Shown: piece by piece, positions 17,913 to 26,440 of the stretch
How the letters are laid out: each line of letters opens with the position of its first letter
Numbering within the stretch: the stretch's first letter is position 1
Made by a program: the position numbers and the translations under genes
The notes under the pieces: generated by a model
The model's input: only the letters and a program-made list of their open reading frames with translations
Databases searched by the model: none
Told to the model about the DNA's origin: nothing
Assembly: GCF_000497445.1 (NCBI RefSeq)
Contig: NZ_CM002285.1
Coordinates: forward strand, 8,287,038 to 8,351,037
DNA from: Streptomyces roseochromogenus subsp. oscitans DS 12.976
GTDB lineage: Bacteria > Actinomycetota > Actinomycetes > Streptomycetales > Streptomycetaceae
Direction: 5' to 3'
DNA: 64,000 bases

Positions 17913-18941
17913 CTATTCGTCTGCCTGGTGAGGTGCGTTGCCGGCTGCGGCGCCGTTGAGGCTGGTCGCGCAGTTCCCCGCGCCCCTTTGGGGGGCGCTT
18001 GCGTCCAGGTCGGCGAAGAGCAGCTCCGCGTTGAGCGCCGCCCCTGCCCGGTACCCCCGGCTCGCCGCGTTGATCACCTGCTCCGCGAAGCCGCTCGCGT
18101 TGCCCGCCGCCCACAACCCGGGCACGCTCGTCAGGCCCCGCTCGTCGATCACCGGGTAGCTGCCGAACGGCGTCTCGCGGAGCTCGGCGCCCAGCCGCAC
18201 CAGCAGGTCGTTGTTCGGTACGGCGCGCGGGGCGACGTACAGGACCTCGCGGTCGTGGACCGTGTCTTCCCCGGAGGGGGTACCCCCAGTGAGCCGGACC
18301 CCGGTGAGCCGGTCGTCGGTGACGACGAGTTCTGCGACCTTCCCGGGTACGACCGCGACCCCGGCGGCGGCGAGCCGGCGCAGGTCGTCGTCCGTCAGCT
18401 CGGACTCGCTCATCTCGTGCAGGAAGAACCGCACGTCCTTCGTCCACTGGGTCACCATCAGCGCCTGGTGCACGCTCAGCGGCGAGGTCGCGAGCACCCC
18501 GGTCGGCAGGTCGCGGACCTCCCAGCCGTGGCAGTACGGGCAGTGCACCACGTCCCGGCCGAACCGCTCGGCCAGCCCCGGCACCTCGGGCAGCTCGTCC
18601 TTCAGGCCCGTGGCGATCACCAGCTGCCGGGCCCGTACCGTCCGGCCGCCGGCGAGCGTCGCCGTGAAGCCCCCGGCGTCCTTGCCCGCGTCCACCACCC
18701 GGTCCCGGACCAGCTCCACCCCGTACCGGGCGATCTCCTCGCGCCCGACCGCCAGGAACTCGGCCGGTGACATGCCGTCGCGGGACAGATAGCCCTGCAT
18801 GTGCGCGGACGGCGCGTTGCGCGGCTCGCCCGCGTCGACCACCAGCGTGTGGCGCCGGGCCCGGCCGAGGACCAGCGCGGCGGACAGCCCGGCGGCCCCG
18901 CCGCCGACCACGACTGCTTCGTACCTGTTGTTCTCGGTCAT
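17913..18941 (-). CDS. Thioredoxin-reductase-like FAD-dependent oxidoreductase
   Basis: A 342-residue two-domain flavoprotein. The FAD loop is VVVGGGAAGLSAALVLGRARR at the N terminus, and a redox CPYC pair sits in HCPYCHGWEVRD near residue 135, as in thioredoxin reductases, although the following residues place it in the divergent NAD(P)/FAD oxidoreductase branch. The ATG at 18939-18941 is the start nearest the conserved strand. The last about 20 codons read through a dispersed genomic repeat and give a RGAGNCATS tail, so the natural C terminus was probably altered by repeat insertion. It is divergent from an XRE regulator. Confidence 0.82.
   Translation of the reverse strand: MTENNRYEAVVVGGGAAGLSAALVLGRARRHTLVVDAGEPRNAPSAHMQGYLSRDGMSPAEFLAVGREEIARYGVELVRDRVVDAGKDAGGFTATLAGGRTVRARQLVIATGLKDELPEVPGLAERFGRDVVHCPYCHGWEVRDLPTGVLATSPLSVHQALMVTQWTKDVRFFLHEMSESELTDDDLRRLAAAGVAVVPGKVAELVVTDDRLTGVRLTGGTPSGEDTVHDREVLYVAPRAVPNNDLLVRLGAELRETPFGSYPVIDERGLTSVPGLWAAGNASGFAEQVINAASRGYRAGAALNAELLFADLDASAPQRGAGNCATSLNGAAAGNAPHQADE
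17960..17988 (-). repeat. Dispersed Streptomyces palindromic repeat, copy 3 (inside a coding 3' end)
   Basis: GGCTGGTCGCGCAGTTCCCC followed by GCGCCCCTT, the complement of copy 1. It lies within the last codons of the thioredoxin-reductase-like gene and encodes the GAGNCATS-type tail. Confidence 0.7.
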
Positions 18942-18970
18942 GACGTGACGGTCGCTCGATCCTCGCGCGA

Positions 18971-18999
18971 TTGACAAACCGATTTGCCGATCCTGCAAT
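18971..18999 (+). promoter_or_regulatory. Consensus-like promoter, possibly giving a leaderless transcript
   Basis: TTGACA at 18971-18976 and TGCAAT at 18994-18999 are separated by exactly 17 bp, close to housekeeping-sigma consensus. The -10 box ends only seven bases before the ATG at 19007, so transcription would start at or next to the start codon. A CAAA-CCGA-TTTG inverted repeat (18975-18986) overlaps the -35 box and could be an operator. Confidence 0.55.
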
Positions 19000-19006
19000 A
19001 GGGGCC

Positions 19007-19582
19007 ATGAGCACGGACGACGTACTGGCGGAAGTCGGCCCCCGGCTGCGGCGCATCCGCAAGGAGCGGGAGGTGACCCTGGCCGCGCTGTCCGAGGCGA
19101 CCGGGATCTCCGTGAGCACCCTCTCCCGGCTGGAGTCGGGCCTGCGCAAGCCCAGCCTCGAACTGCTGCTGCCGATCGCCCAGGCCCATCAGGTGCCGCT
19201 GGACGAACTGGTCGGCGCTCCGCCGGTGGGGGACCCACGGGTGCGGTCCAAGCCGATCGTGCGCGGCGGGCGCACCCACTGGCCGCTGACCCGCCAGCCC
19301 GGCGGCCTCCAGGCCTTCAAGGTGCTGGAGCCGCAGCGGAAGCAGGAGCCGGAACCGCGCACCCACGAGGGGTACGAGTGGCTGTACGTGCTGTCGGGGC
19401 GGCTGCGGCTGGTCCTCGGCGAGCACGACGTGGTGCTGTCGGCGGGAGAGGCGGCCGAGTTCGACACGCGCGTGCCGCACTGGTTCGGGTCGACGGGCGA
19501 GGGGCCGGTGGAGTTCCTCAGCCTGTTCGGGCCGCAGGGGGAACGGATGCACGTCCGGGCGCGGCCGACGTCCCGGAAGTGA
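19007..19582 (+). CDS. XRE-family regulator with C-terminal cupin
   Basis: A 191-residue regulator with an XRE helix-turn-helix at about residues 10-65 (RLRRIRKEREVTLAALSEAT, SVSTLSRLESGLRKPSLELL) and a cupin sensor domain from about residue 100 (HEGYEWLYVLSGRLRLVLGEH, then an AGEAAEFDTRVPHWFGS loop). The ATG at 19007 is chosen over an upstream TTG because that TTG is part of the promoter. It is divergent from the flavoprotein gene with only 65 bp between the starts, so mutual control is likely. Confidence 0.85.
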   Translation: MSTDDVLAEVGPRLRRIRKEREVTLAALSEATGISVSTLSRLESGLRKPSLELLLPIAQAHQVPLDELVGAPPVGDPRVRSKPIVRGGRTHWPLTRQPGGLQAFKVLEPQRKQEPEPRTHEGYEWLYVLSGRLRLVLGEHDVVLSAGEAAEFDTRVPHWFGSTGEGPVEFLSLFGPQGERMHVRARPTSRK

Positions 19583-19628
19583 CCGACACGACGCGCGCCG
19601 GGGTGGGTCCGGCTGTTCCCTGATGGGC

Positions 19629-19640
19629 AAGCGACCGCTT
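19629..19640. promoter_or_regulatory. Candidate operator palindrome
   Basis: AAGCGACCGCTT is a perfect inverted repeat (AAGCG/CGCTT, two-base spacer) 49 bp upstream of the quinone oxidoreductase start. Palindromes of this type are common TetR-family targets before acyl-CoA dehydrogenase operons, which is what follows here. Confidence 0.45.
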
Positions 19641-19688
19641 AGTATGCGTCGGACCCGGTCAGACGAAGCAGTCCCGTGGAGGCCCCGC

Positions 19689-20654
19689 ATGCAGGCATGG
19701 CAAGTGCACGAGAACGGCGAGCCCAGCGAGGTGATGCGCCTGGCTGAGGTGGAGCGGCCCACACCCGGTGACGGACAGGTGCTGCTCCGCGTACGTGCCG
19801 CCAACGTCAACTTCCCGGACGCGCTGCTGTGCCGGGGCCAGTACCAGGTGCGCCCGCCGCTGCCGTTCACGCCCGGCGTGGAGATCTGCGGCGAGACCGA
19901 GGACGGCCGCCGGGTGATCGCCAACCCGGCCCTGCCCTACGGCGGTTTCGCCGAGTACGCGCTCGCCGACGCCCGCGCCCTGCTGCCCGCGCCCGAGTCG
20001 CTGGACGACGCCGAGGCCGCCGCGCTGCACATCGGCTACCAGACCGGCTGGTTCGGCCTGCACCGCCGGGCCCGCCTGGAGGCGGGGGAGACCCTGCTGG
20101 TGCACGCCGCCGCCGGTGGCGTCGGCAGCGCCGCCGTCCAGCTCGGCAAGGCGGCCGGGGCCCGGGTGATCGGTGTCGTGGGCGGCGCGGACAAGGCCGC
20201 CGTGGCCCGCGAGCTGGGCTGTGACGTGGTGGTCGACCGCCACGGCGAGGACGTGATCGCTGCCGTGAAGGAGGCCACCGGCGGCCGGGGTGCCGATGTG
20301 ATCTACGATCCCGTCGGCGGCGAGGCCTACGCCCAGTCCGCCAAGCTCGTCGCCTTCGAGGGCCGCATCATCGTCGTCGGCTTCGCCAGCGGCACCATTC
20401 CCAGCCCGGCCCTCAACCACGCGCTGGTGAAGAACTACGCGATCCTCGGCCTGCACTGGGGTCTGTACAACACCAAGAACCCCAAGCTCATCCTGCGCTG
20501 CCACGAGGAACTGACCGAACTGGCCGCCCGGGGCGCGATCAAGCCGCTGGTCAGCGAGCGGGTGCCGCTCGGCGAGGCCGCCGTGGCCGTGCAGAAGGTG
20601 GCGGACGGCCGGTCCACCGGCCGGATCGCCGTGGTGATGGAGGGAGCAGCATGA
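19689..20654 (+). CDS. NADPH:quinone oxidoreductase-like MDR-family reductase
   Basis: A 321-residue medium-chain reductase without the catalytic zinc site. It has a GroES-like N-terminal half, then the nucleotide-binding LLVHAAAGGVGSAAVQLGKAAGARVIG segment near residue 140 and a C-terminal dimer region. The ATG at 19689 is preceded by GGAGG; the longer open frame upstream spans the operator. It overlaps the next gene by four bases (ATGA). With two acyl-CoA dehydrogenases following, it probably reduces or oxidises an unsaturated acyl or quinone intermediate in a degradation pathway. Confidence 0.85.
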   Translation: MQAWQVHENGEPSEVMRLAEVERPTPGDGQVLLRVRAANVNFPDALLCRGQYQVRPPLPFTPGVEICGETEDGRRVIANPALPYGGFAEYALADARALLPAPESLDDAEAAALHIGYQTGWFGLHRRARLEAGETLLVHAAAGGVGSAAVQLGKAAGARVIGVVGGADKAAVARELGCDVVVDRHGEDVIAAVKEATGGRGADVIYDPVGGEAYAQSAKLVAFEGRIIVVGFASGTIPSPALNHALVKNYAILGLHWGLYNTKNPKLILRCHEELTELAARGAIKPLVSERVPLGEAAVAVQKVADGRSTGRIAVVMEGAA

Positions 20655-21832
20655 CGGACGCCGACGAACTGGTCCGCCGCACACGGGAGTTGCTCGCCGA
20701 GCATCCCCCGGCGAGCACGGACCGCCTGGACTTCCTGCGCGCCCGCTTCGACGCCGGCCTCGCTTGGGTGCACTACCCGGAGGGCCTCGGCGGACTGGGC
20801 GCCCCGCGCTCCCTGCAGGGCGTCGTGGACACCGAACTGGAGGCCGCGGGAGCCCCCGACAACGACCCCCGGCGCATCGGCATCGGCCTCGGCATGGCCG
20901 CGCCGACCATCCTCACGTACGGCACCGAGGAGCAGAAGCGGCGGTATCTGCGGCCGTTGTGGACGGGAGAGGAGGTCTGGTGCCAGCTGTTCAGCGAGCC
21001 CGGCGCCGGCTCCGACCTGGCCGCGCTCGGCACCCGGGCCGTACGGGCAGGCGAGGACTGGGTCGTCAACGGGCAGAAGGTGTGGACCTCCAGCGCCCAC
21101 CTCGCCCGCTGGGCCATCCTCATCGCCCGCACCGACCCGGACGTGCCCAAGCACGCGGGCATCACCTACTTCATCTGCGACATGAGCGACCCGGGCGTCG
21201 AGGTCCGGCCGCTGCGCCAGATCACCGGCGAGGCCGAGTTCAACGAGGTCTTCCTCACCGACGTCCGCATCCCCGACGCCCGCCGCCTCGGCGAGGTCGG
21301 CGACGGCTGGCGGGTCGCCCAGACCACGCTGATGAACGAGCGCGTCTCCATCGGCGGCATGCGTCTGCCCCGCGAGGGCGGCATGATCGGCCCGGTCGCC
21401 CAGACCTGGCGCGAGCGCCCCGAACTGCGCACCCACGAACTGCACCAGCGCCTGCTGAAACTGTGGGTCGAGGCCGAGGTCTCCCGGCTCACCGCCGAAC
21501 GCCTGCGCCAGCAGCTCGTCGCCGGCCAGCCCGGCTACGAGGGCTCCGGCATGAAGCTCGCCTTCGCCCGCCTCAACCAGGAGATCAGCGGCCTGGAGGT
21601 CGAACTCCGCGGCGAGGAGGGCCTGTTGTACGACGACTGGACCATGCGCCGTCCCGAGCTGGTCGACTTCACAGGGCGCGACGCCGGCTACCGCTATCTG
21701 CGCTCCAAGGGCAACAGCATCGAGGGCGGGACCAGCGAGGTCCTGCTGAACATCGTCGCCGAGCGCGTCCTCGGCCTGCCCGCCGAGCCGCGCACCGACA
21801 AGGACGTCGCCTGGAAGGACCTGGCCCGATGA
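20651..21832 (+). CDS. Acyl-CoA dehydrogenase, first of a pair
   Basis: A 393-residue acyl-CoA dehydrogenase. FAD/acyl motifs LFSEPGAGSDLAALGTRAV and GQKVWTSSAHLARWAILIAR lie in the middle, and YLRSKGNSIEGGTSEVLLNI near the C terminus is the conserved terminal helix. Paired genes of this type, as here with the one overlapping it downstream, commonly form alpha2beta2 heteromeric dehydrogenases for sterol side chains or branched acyl-CoAs. Start and stop overlap the neighbours by four bases each. Confidence 0.9.
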   Translation: MTDADELVRRTRELLAEHPPASTDRLDFLRARFDAGLAWVHYPEGLGGLGAPRSLQGVVDTELEAAGAPDNDPRRIGIGLGMAAPTILTYGTEEQKRRYLRPLWTGEEVWCQLFSEPGAGSDLAALGTRAVRAGEDWVVNGQKVWTSSAHLARWAILIARTDPDVPKHAGITYFICDMSDPGVEVRPLRQITGEAEFNEVFLTDVRIPDARRLGEVGDGWRVAQTTLMNERVSIGGMRLPREGGMIGPVAQTWRERPELRTHELHQRLLKLWVEAEVSRLTAERLRQQLVAGQPGYEGSGMKLAFARLNQEISGLEVELRGEEGLLYDDWTMRRPELVDFTGRDAGYRYLRSKGNSIEGGTSEVLLNIVAERVLGLPAEPRTDKDVAWKDLAR

Positions 21833-22902
21833 CCGATCTTCTCTACTCCGAGGAGGAAGAGGCGCTGCGCGCCGCCGTCCGTGATCTGCTCACGGACCAC
21901 TGCGCGCCGGCGGACGTCATCGCCCGCGGCGAGTCCGACGCCCCGCACGACCTCGCCCTGTGGAAGTCCCTCGCCGAGGGCATGGGCCTCGCCGGGCTCC
22001 TGGTGCCCGAGGAGCAGGGCGGCCAGGGCGCATCCGCCCGCGAAGTGGCCGTCGTACTGGAGGAGTTGGGCCGCGCGGTCGCCCCCGTGCCGTACCTCAC
22101 CAGCGCGGTCGTGGCCACCGAAGCCCTGCTGGCCTGCGAGGACGAGGAACTGCTGGGACGGCTGGCCTCCGGGCGCACCATCGGCGCCCTCGCCGTCGGC
22201 CTGCACGCGGCTCCGGGCGCCGCCGTCCCGACCGTACGACTCGAAAACGGCACGCTGCACGGGGAGCTGACCGGCATCGCCGACGCGGCCGTGGCGGACG
22301 TCCTGCTCGTCCCGGCCGACGACGGCGGGCTGTACGCCGTGACCGCGGACGCCGTGACGGTCACCCCGCAGGTCTCCCTGGACCTGACCCGGCCGCTGGC
22401 GACGGTACGGCTGGCGGACGCCCCCGGCCGCCGTATCGGCGCCGCGGAACCCGCCGTGCGACGTGCCCTGCGCGCCGCCGCCGGACTGCTCGCCTCCGAG
22501 CAACTCGGCGTCGCCGACTGGGCGTTGACCGAGACGGTCCGCTATCTGAAGGAGCGCAAGCAGTTCAACCGGCCGGTCGGCGGCTTCCAGGCTCTCAAGC
22601 ACCGGCTCGCCCAGCTGTGGCTGGAGGTGGTCAGTCTCCGGGCGGCCGCCCGCGCCGCCGCCGACGCGCTCGCCTGTGGCGAGGACGCGGAGATCTCGGC
22701 CGCCGTCGCGCAGGCGTATGCGGCGCCCGTCGCCGTCCACGCCGCGGAGGAGGCGCTGCAGCTGCACGGCGGCATCGGTATGACCTGGGAGCATCCGATC
22801 CACCTGTATCTGAAGCGGGCCAAGGCGGACTCGATCGCCTACGGCACGGCGGGAGCGCACCGGGAAGCGCTGGCCGAACTGGTCGACCTCCAGGCACCTT
22901 GA
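21829..22902 (+). CDS. Acyl-CoA dehydrogenase, second of a pair
   Basis: A 357-residue partner subunit. The N-terminal half is shorter and less conserved; the C-terminal domain has RKQFNRPVGGFQALKHRLAQ-type sequence and LQLHGGIGMTWEHPIHLYLKRA, the usual active-site helix. The ATG at 21829 overlaps the previous stop (ATGA), so translation is coupled. As in known heteromeric pairs, one chain may lack full FAD contacts. A perfect 11-bp hairpin at 22915 ends the operon. Confidence 0.88.
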   Translation: MTDLLYSEEEEALRAAVRDLLTDHCAPADVIARGESDAPHDLALWKSLAEGMGLAGLLVPEEQGGQGASAREVAVVLEELGRAVAPVPYLTSAVVATEALLACEDEELLGRLASGRTIGALAVGLHAAPGAAVPTVRLENGTLHGELTGIADAAVADVLLVPADDGGLYAVTADAVTVTPQVSLDLTRPLATVRLADAPGRRIGAAEPAVRRALRAAAGLLASEQLGVADWALTETVRYLKERKQFNRPVGGFQALKHRLAQLWLEVVSLRAAARAAADALACGEDAEISAAVAQAYAAPVAVHAAEEALQLHGGIGMTWEHPIHLYLKRAKADSIAYGTAGAHREALAELVDLQAP

Positions 22903-22914
22903 TCCCGGCCCTGT

Positions 22915-22942
22915 GAAGCCCGCCCCGCCAAGGGCGGGCTTC
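22915..22942 (+). terminator. Hairpin terminator after the acyl-CoA dehydrogenase operon
   Basis: GAAGCCCGCCC / GGGCGGGCTTC, an 11-bp perfect stem with a 6-base loop followed by TT, 12 bases after the stop codon. Confidence 0.75.
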
Positions 22943-23064
22943 TTCACGGGGCTGCCTCCGTCGAAGTGAACAACGCGCCAACTCCCCGCGAGACAGCGCC
23001 CCTTGGATGGCAAGGCCACGCATACTCTCCCCGGTCCCATCCGGCACCTCCAGGGAGGCAGAGC

Positions 23065-23928
23065 ATGGCCCTCACCACCCGTCGCAGAGCCCTCACCACC
23101 CTCGGCGCCGCGCTCGCCGGCGCGGTCGTCCTGCCCGGGTCACAGGCCTGGGCGGGCAGCTCCCACCGGGGTCGGCGTCCGCTGTGGAACGCGCACGCCC
23201 ACAACGACTACGAGCACCCCCGGCCCCTGTTCGACGCGCTCGACCACCGTTTCGGCAGCGTCGAGGCCGACGTCTTCCTCGTCGGCGACCAGCTCCTCAT
23301 CGGTCACGACAGTTCCGAGCTGGACCCGACCCGCACCCTCGAATCCCTCTACCTCGACCCGCTGGCCGCGATCGTGCAGGGCAACCACGGCTCGGTGTAC
23401 CGGGGGTGGCGCCGGCCGCTGCAGCTCCTCGTCGACATCAAGACCGAGGGCTCCTCGACGTACCTCGAACTCGACCGCCATCTGCGCCGCTGTCCGCACC
23501 TGTTCACCCGGTACGACCACGGCCGTATCCACCGCGGACCCGTCACCGCCGTCATCTCCGGCGACCGCGCCGCCCGTATCCCCATGGAGGCACAGCACGA
23601 GCGGCTCGCCTTCTACGACGGCCGGCTCACCGACCTCGGCAGCACCGCCCCCGCCTCCTTCATCTCACTGATCAGCGACAACTGGACGCAGGTCTTCACC
23701 TGGTCGGGTGACGGCACATTCCCCGCCGCCGAACGGCGGAAGCTGTACGGCATCACCGCCGCCGCACACGTGCAGGGGCAGCAGGTGCGGTTCTGGGCCA
23801 CGCCGGACGCCGCGGGACCGGCCCGCGACGCCCTGTGGACGGAGCTGCTCGCCGCCGGCGTCGACTACCTCAACACCGATGACCTGGCAGGCCTGGAGGC
23901 CTTCCTCGACTCTCATCCCACCGCGTGA
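23065..23928 (+). CDS. Exported PI-PLC/glycerophosphodiesterase-like protein
   Basis: A 287-residue protein with a Tat-like signal (TTRRRALTTLGAALAGAVVL, cleavage likely after the AWA near residue 30). The mature part begins with a NAHAHNDYEH motif and FGSVEADVFL, as in phosphatidylinositol-specific phospholipase C/GDPD TIM-barrel proteins; the LLVDIKTEG and YLNTDDLAGLEAFL segments fit later strands. It probably cleaves a phosphodiester outside the cell. The ATG has AGGGAGG upstream; the longer frame is not used. Substrate unknown. Confidence 0.78.
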   Translation: MALTTRRRALTTLGAALAGAVVLPGSQAWAGSSHRGRRPLWNAHAHNDYEHPRPLFDALDHRFGSVEADVFLVGDQLLIGHDSSELDPTRTLESLYLDPLAAIVQGNHGSVYRGWRRPLQLLVDIKTEGSSTYLELDRHLRRCPHLFTRYDHGRIHRGPVTAVISGDRAARIPMEAQHERLAFYDGRLTDLGSTAPASFISLISDNWTQVFTWSGDGTFPAAERRKLYGITAAAHVQGQQVRFWATPDAAGPARDALWTELLAAGVDYLNTDDLAGLEAFLDSHPTA

Positions 23929-24030
23929 CACCACACGTTCGGGGGACACGTCAGCCGCCCGGACGAACCCTCCGCTACGCCACACTTACGGCCGAACGCC
24001 GCACAAGGGGCGTGGCGGAGGAGGTTCCCG

Positions 24031-24225
24031 ATGGCCATTTCCATCTCTGCGGTGCTGTTGCTGCTGATCCTGGCCGTGATCTTCATGCGTAACGGCGCGC
24101 TGAAGATCTCCCATGCGCTGGTCTGCGTGCTGCTCGGCTTCTATCTGGCCGGCACGAGCATGGCACCCACCATCCACAGCGGACTCACCACGACCGCCGA
24201 CCTGGTGAGCAGCTTGCGCCCCTGA
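24031..24225 (+). CDS. Small conserved membrane-associated protein (64 aa)
   Basis: A 64-residue protein with one N-terminal membrane segment (ISAVLLLLILAVIFM) and a second hydrophobic stretch (ALVCVLLGFYLAGTSM). GGAGGAGG lies just before the ATG, a strong ribosome binding site. The APTIHSGL tail is hydrophilic. I recognise the type as common in streptomycete genomes but know no function. It ends two bases before the convergent glycosidase gene. Confidence 0.65.
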   Translation: MAISISAVLLLLILAVIFMRNGALKISHALVCVLLGFYLAGTSMAPTIHSGLTTTADLVSSLRP

Positions 24226-24227
24226 GA

Positions 24228-25466
24228 TCAGCCGGCGGAGAACACGCCGATGCCATTCGCCACAGGACGCTCGGCGCCACTGCTGGGATGGTTGCGGACC
24301 GTGACGGTGCTCGCGCCCGCGTCGCGGGTGACCAGCTCCGAGGAGCCACCCCCGTCGAGGTTGAACGCGTCGGACGCGCCCAGCGAGCGCATGGTGCCGG
24401 CCTCCTCGGCGACCGTCATACCGGTCCGGTAATCGGCGCCGCCGTCCAAGGCCAGGATCAGCAGTTGCCGTCCGTCGTCCTTGAAGCCCACGACCGTGCG
24501 CACCGCCGAGGTGACGTTGTCGAGGCCGGAGTGCGCCTCCCCGTCCTCCAGGACCGGGAAGCCGCCGATGGCGAACGTGTAGGGCACCGCCGCCGACGCG
24601 GCCACCAGACGGTGCGTCACGCTCACCGCGTCACCGGCCGAGAGCTTGCGCAGCTGCTGTGCGCCCTCCTCGCGGCCCACGAGGACCGTGGTGTCCGCCG
24701 GGATCGAGCCGCTGCCCGGGGTGCCGGCGGTGGAGACCACCCGGCCGCCCCGCACCTTCACCTCGTACGTGTCCGTGCTGCACGGCGCCGACCGCTGGGT
24801 GTCGGTGCCGCACACGGAGCGCATCCGGGAGGCGCTGCCCCACCGGTAGGTGAAGGCGCCGACGGAGTTCTCCGGGAGCGCGTACTGGTTGAGGCCCTTC
24901 AGTGTGACCGTGCCCTCCGGTGTGTCGACACTGCCGACGAGGGACAGCCGGTCCAGCCGGGCCCGTCGGTCGGTGCCCACCCCGAAGACGTCCTCGGTGG
25001 TCGTGCCCGGCGGCAGCGAGGGCCCGAACCGCTGGCCGTTCGGCACCGCCGCCTTGAGCACCTGCCCGTCCGCGATCGCCGGTCCGACGCTCGCGCCGGT
25101 GGCCTCCACGCCCGGGTGCTGGGTCTCGGTGATGTTGAAGAAGTCACCGTTGACGCCCGCGACCGCCCCGGCCGAGTCCGCCATCGCCGAGACGGTGGCC
25201 CGGGCCGCCACCGCGCCCGGGTGGAGCAGGTCGACCCGGACGTGCGGATTGGCCAGGTCGACCGTGAGCAGATGGGCGTGGGCCGGGCCCGCGCTCGCGT
25301 CGACGTCGAACTGCCGGTACGTGACGCCCGGCGCGATCCGCTTGCCGTCCGGAACGGCGCCGGCCGGTGCCGCCCCCGCGAGGGCCGCACCGGCCAGCAT
25401 TCCGAACGCCGTGACAACTGTGAGAACCGTTCTGCCCGCTGCCGAACGCCTGCGACGTCTGGTCAC
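24228..25466 (-). CDS. Secreted phosphodiester glycosidase family protein (NAGPA domain)
   Basis: A 412-residue exported protein with a basic N terminus and hydrophobic signal (TVLTVVTAFGMLAGAALAGA). The C-terminal phosphodiester glycosidase (NAGPA/DUF2233) domain is marked by VAGVNGDFFNI near residue 120, LILALDGGADYRTG and AFNLDGGGSSELVTRD near residue 375. The family cleaves N-acetylglucosamine-1-phosphodiester bonds; in bacteria the substrate may be teichoic or wall polymers. GTG start after GGGGGC. Confidence 0.8.
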   Translation of the reverse strand: MTRRRRRSAAGRTVLTVVTAFGMLAGAALAGAAPAGAVPDGKRIAPGVTYRQFDVDASAGPAHAHLLTVDLANPHVRVDLLHPGAVAARATVSAMADSAGAVAGVNGDFFNITETQHPGVEATGASVGPAIADGQVLKAAVPNGQRFGPSLPPGTTTEDVFGVGTDRRARLDRLSLVGSVDTPEGTVTLKGLNQYALPENSVGAFTYRWGSASRMRSVCGTDTQRSAPCSTDTYEVKVRGGRVVSTAGTPGSGSIPADTTVLVGREEGAQQLRKLSAGDAVSVTHRLVAASAAVPYTFAIGGFPVLEDGEAHSGLDNVTSAVRTVVGFKDDGRQLLILALDGGADYRTGMTVAEEAGTMRSLGASDAFNLDGGGSSELVTRDAGASTVTVRNHPSSGAERPVANGIGVFSAG

Positions 25467-25550
25467 CGTGCCCCCTGAAGTCTCGTCAACTGTCCCTGTC
25501 GTACGAGTGTCAAGGGGCAGTGGACCAGAGCGCGGCGACCGCCGGGCCGA

Positions 25551-25910
25551 CTAGACGTCGACTACGCGAGAACGGGTGAGAAAACGCACCCCCTCGGGTG
25601 CTTCCAGCGAGAATCCGCTCCCCCGTCCGGGGACGACGTCGACGATCAGCCGGGTGTGGCTCCACGCCGCGTACTGACTCCGGGACATCCAGAAGGTCAC
25701 GGGCTCGGCCACACCGTCCACGGTCAGCTCCGCCAGCAGCACGTCCGAGCCGCCGGTGCGGAACTCGCCGTCCGGGTAGCACATGGGCGCGCTGCCGTCG
25801 CAGCAGCCGCCGGACTGGTGGAACATCAGCGGACCGTGCTCGGCGCGCAGCCGCCGCACCAGGTCGGCGGCCTGAGGGGTGAGTTCGACGCGCGGGGTTT
25901 CCCCATCCAT
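25551..25910 (-). CDS. DUF779 domain protein
   Basis: A 119-residue DUF779 protein, recognisable by HQSGGCCDGSAPMCYPDGEF with its paired cysteines near residue 33 and the WSHTRLIVDVVPGRGSGFSL segment. The family is usually encoded next to ExaC/AdhX-type aldehyde dehydrogenases and is thought to assist them. Here the nearest such dehydrogenase is 17 kb away at 42518. The role in this organism is unproven. Confidence 0.8.
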   Translation of the reverse strand: MDGETPRVELTPQAADLVRRLRAEHGPLMFHQSGGCCDGSAPMCYPDGEFRTGGSDVLLAELTVDGVAEPVTFWMSRSQYAAWSHTRLIVDVVPGRGSGFSLEAPEGVRFLTRSRVVDV

Positions 25911-26016
25911 GGGTCACCGTCCTGAAGAGCCGGGGGCAAGGGCGCGGATCCGATCCAGTCTCACGGATCGTCACAGGCCCGTCCAGAAGGCGTACGTTGC
26001 CCTGCGGCGGACGCGT

Positions 26017-26364
26017 TCAGCGGTGGCTGAGCACGTTGACGACCCGCCCGTCGGGGTCCCGCACGAAGAACCGCCGTACGCCCCACTCCTCGTCCGTGAG
26101 TGGGTGCACGATCTCCGCGCCGCGCTTGACCATCGTCGCGTAGGCCGCGTCGACATCCTCCACCTCGATGCTCAGGTCCGGGGCGACGGGCGCGGTGCGG
26201 TCCTCGGTCATCACGCTGAGCTGTACGGCCGGGCTCCCGGGGGAGGCCAGCGTCACGATCCAGCCGTGGTTCATGACCTCCTCCAGCCCCAGCTCTCCGT
26301 AGAACTCGGCGCTCTGCCGCGGTGCGGCCGAGTGGATGTTGGGCATGACGCGGCGGACAGGCAT
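26017..26364 (-). CDS. VOC/glyoxalase superfamily protein
   Basis: A 115-residue single-module VOC protein: two beta-alpha-beta-beta-beta units, ending with a conserved FFVRDPDGRVVNVLSH strand, the usual site of a metal-ligand glutamate or asparagine. ATG at 26362-26364 gives the standard length; a longer frame begins upstream. Substrate not deducible; such proteins include glyoxalases, dioxygenases and antibiotic-binding proteins. It is divergent from the hypothetical gene at 26441. Confidence 0.8.
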   Translation of the reverse strand: MPVRRVMPNIHSAAPRQSAEFYGELGLEEVMNHGWIVTLASPGSPAVQLSVMTEDRTAPVAPDLSIEVEDVDAAYATMVKRGAEIVHPLTDEEWGVRRFFVRDPDGRVVNVLSHR

Positions 26365-26440
26365 CTCGCGGCTCCTCGGGCGGTGGGCTGTCGTGGACGG
26401 TGGCCAGAGTAGTGAGCCATGCGCCTGAGAGGATGCGGGC

